Source: Pomacea canaliculata
Lineage: Eukaryota; Mollusca; Gastropoda; Architaenioglossa; Ampullariidae
Length of the DNA stretch: 64,000 bases
NCBI RefSeq assembly: GCF_003073045.1
Contig: NC_037590.1
Span: 21,106,449 to 21,170,448, forward strand
Reading direction: 5' to 3'
Below, in pieces: positions 63,526 through 64,000 of this stretch. The stretch's first letter is position 1. The number at the start of each line of letters is the position of its first letter. The translations under genes and the position numbers were made by a program. A model generated the notes under the pieces. The model saw nothing but the letters and a program-made list of their open reading frames with translations, did no database searches and was not told the DNA's origin.

Positions 63526-64000
63526 GTAAGACTATACACTTATCAACACTTCTTGTTGCAGAAACAATTTTCAAATGTTTTATATAAATTTAAGTGACAA
63601 CAAACACTTTCTGTCAATCATAAGACGATAGAGGTACTGTCATTAACAGGATGACTCAAAAACATTTCAAAGGTCTGTAGTAGTGACACTGAACAGACTG
63701 TTAATTTAAATGCTTGCGTCGTTTTCTTTATTCTCAGAAGGATTGGGTTAAAAGGTTTACTGTTTTTGTGTTATAGTCGTACTTGATATAACGACTAGAT
63801 AATATGAAGAAGATCCCTCCTGAGATAAGATTTCCTTGAGCACAGCAAACAGGTATCGCTATAAAACAATTTAGTAGTCCTTCGCCTTATTGTTAGTGTG
63901 TAGACGTCTCTTACCTGAATCCCAGGCTGTCTCCTTCTGACACACCTTACATACACATTAGATACACACACACACATATATATATATAAACGTGTTTTCA
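63526..64000. other. Gene B intron 7, start
   Basis: No second CUB exon is visible before the window ends. It closes with a short CA/TA run. Confidence 0.6.

Noticed and set aside
1-64000. CRISPR arrays, bacterial operons, rRNA, intact tRNA genes
   Set aside because: None seen. tRNA-like boxes occur only within SINE-type repeats, and regular repeats are microsatellites, minisatellites or GCC exons.

Overview
The window looks like metazoan DNA, most likely a mollusc and probably a gastropod (inference). The evidence is short phase-1 exons in small introns, long A/T-rich introns, tRNA-type SINEs, Harbinger, mariner, pogo and hAT-like DNA transposons, and CA/GT microsatellites. Nothing looks bacterial or viral, and I saw no retrovirus-like element.

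Two related multi-exon genes point away from each other. Gene A is on the minus strand. Its signal-peptide exon is at 36600-36635 and I can follow 43 coding exons leftward to 4833, about 2,200 residues. The order is signal peptide, C-type lectin-like domain, LDL receptor class A, CUB, a small Cys-rich segment, a laminin G/pentraxin-like domain, HYR, a Cys-rich three-exon module, 21 GCC2/GCC3 (ephrin-receptor-like, PF07699) repeats with one exon each, a second copy of the three-exon module carrying a furin-type site, and one more GCC exon. Two weak exon candidates at 4135-4402 may form the end. Gene B is on the plus strand, with its signal-peptide exon at 50620-50664. After a 9.3 kb intron it repeats the start of gene A (lectin-like domain, LDLa, first CUB half) with almost the same exon lengths and intron phases, and it runs off the right edge.

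The flank at 37.9-39.2 kb, upstream of gene A, has a diverged copy at 1-1450. This suggests another gene copy just left of the window, so the locus is probably a small cluster of tandem and inverted duplicates. Inside gene A the GCC exons have been copied in blocks: T-, S- and R-type exons recur, and copies of the S-type intron share both a SINE and a tandemly repeated splice-donor segment. One GCC exon (10432-10597) is a relic. Two junctions raise doubts about intactness: a one-base phase mismatch in the laminin G part of gene A, and two one-base deletions in the LDLa exon of gene B.

The introns and the space between the genes hold a 3.1 kb Harbinger element (25605-28725) and a relic of its end at 49.2 kb, a MITE with minisatellite-like ends (12617-13236), a mariner copy (60525-61430), a truncated pogo-like element (46590 onward), SINE copies, a hairpin repeat (35143-35232) and microsatellites. 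The predicted products are large secreted or extracellular-matrix proteins. A role in adhesion or recognition is inferred from domain content only.
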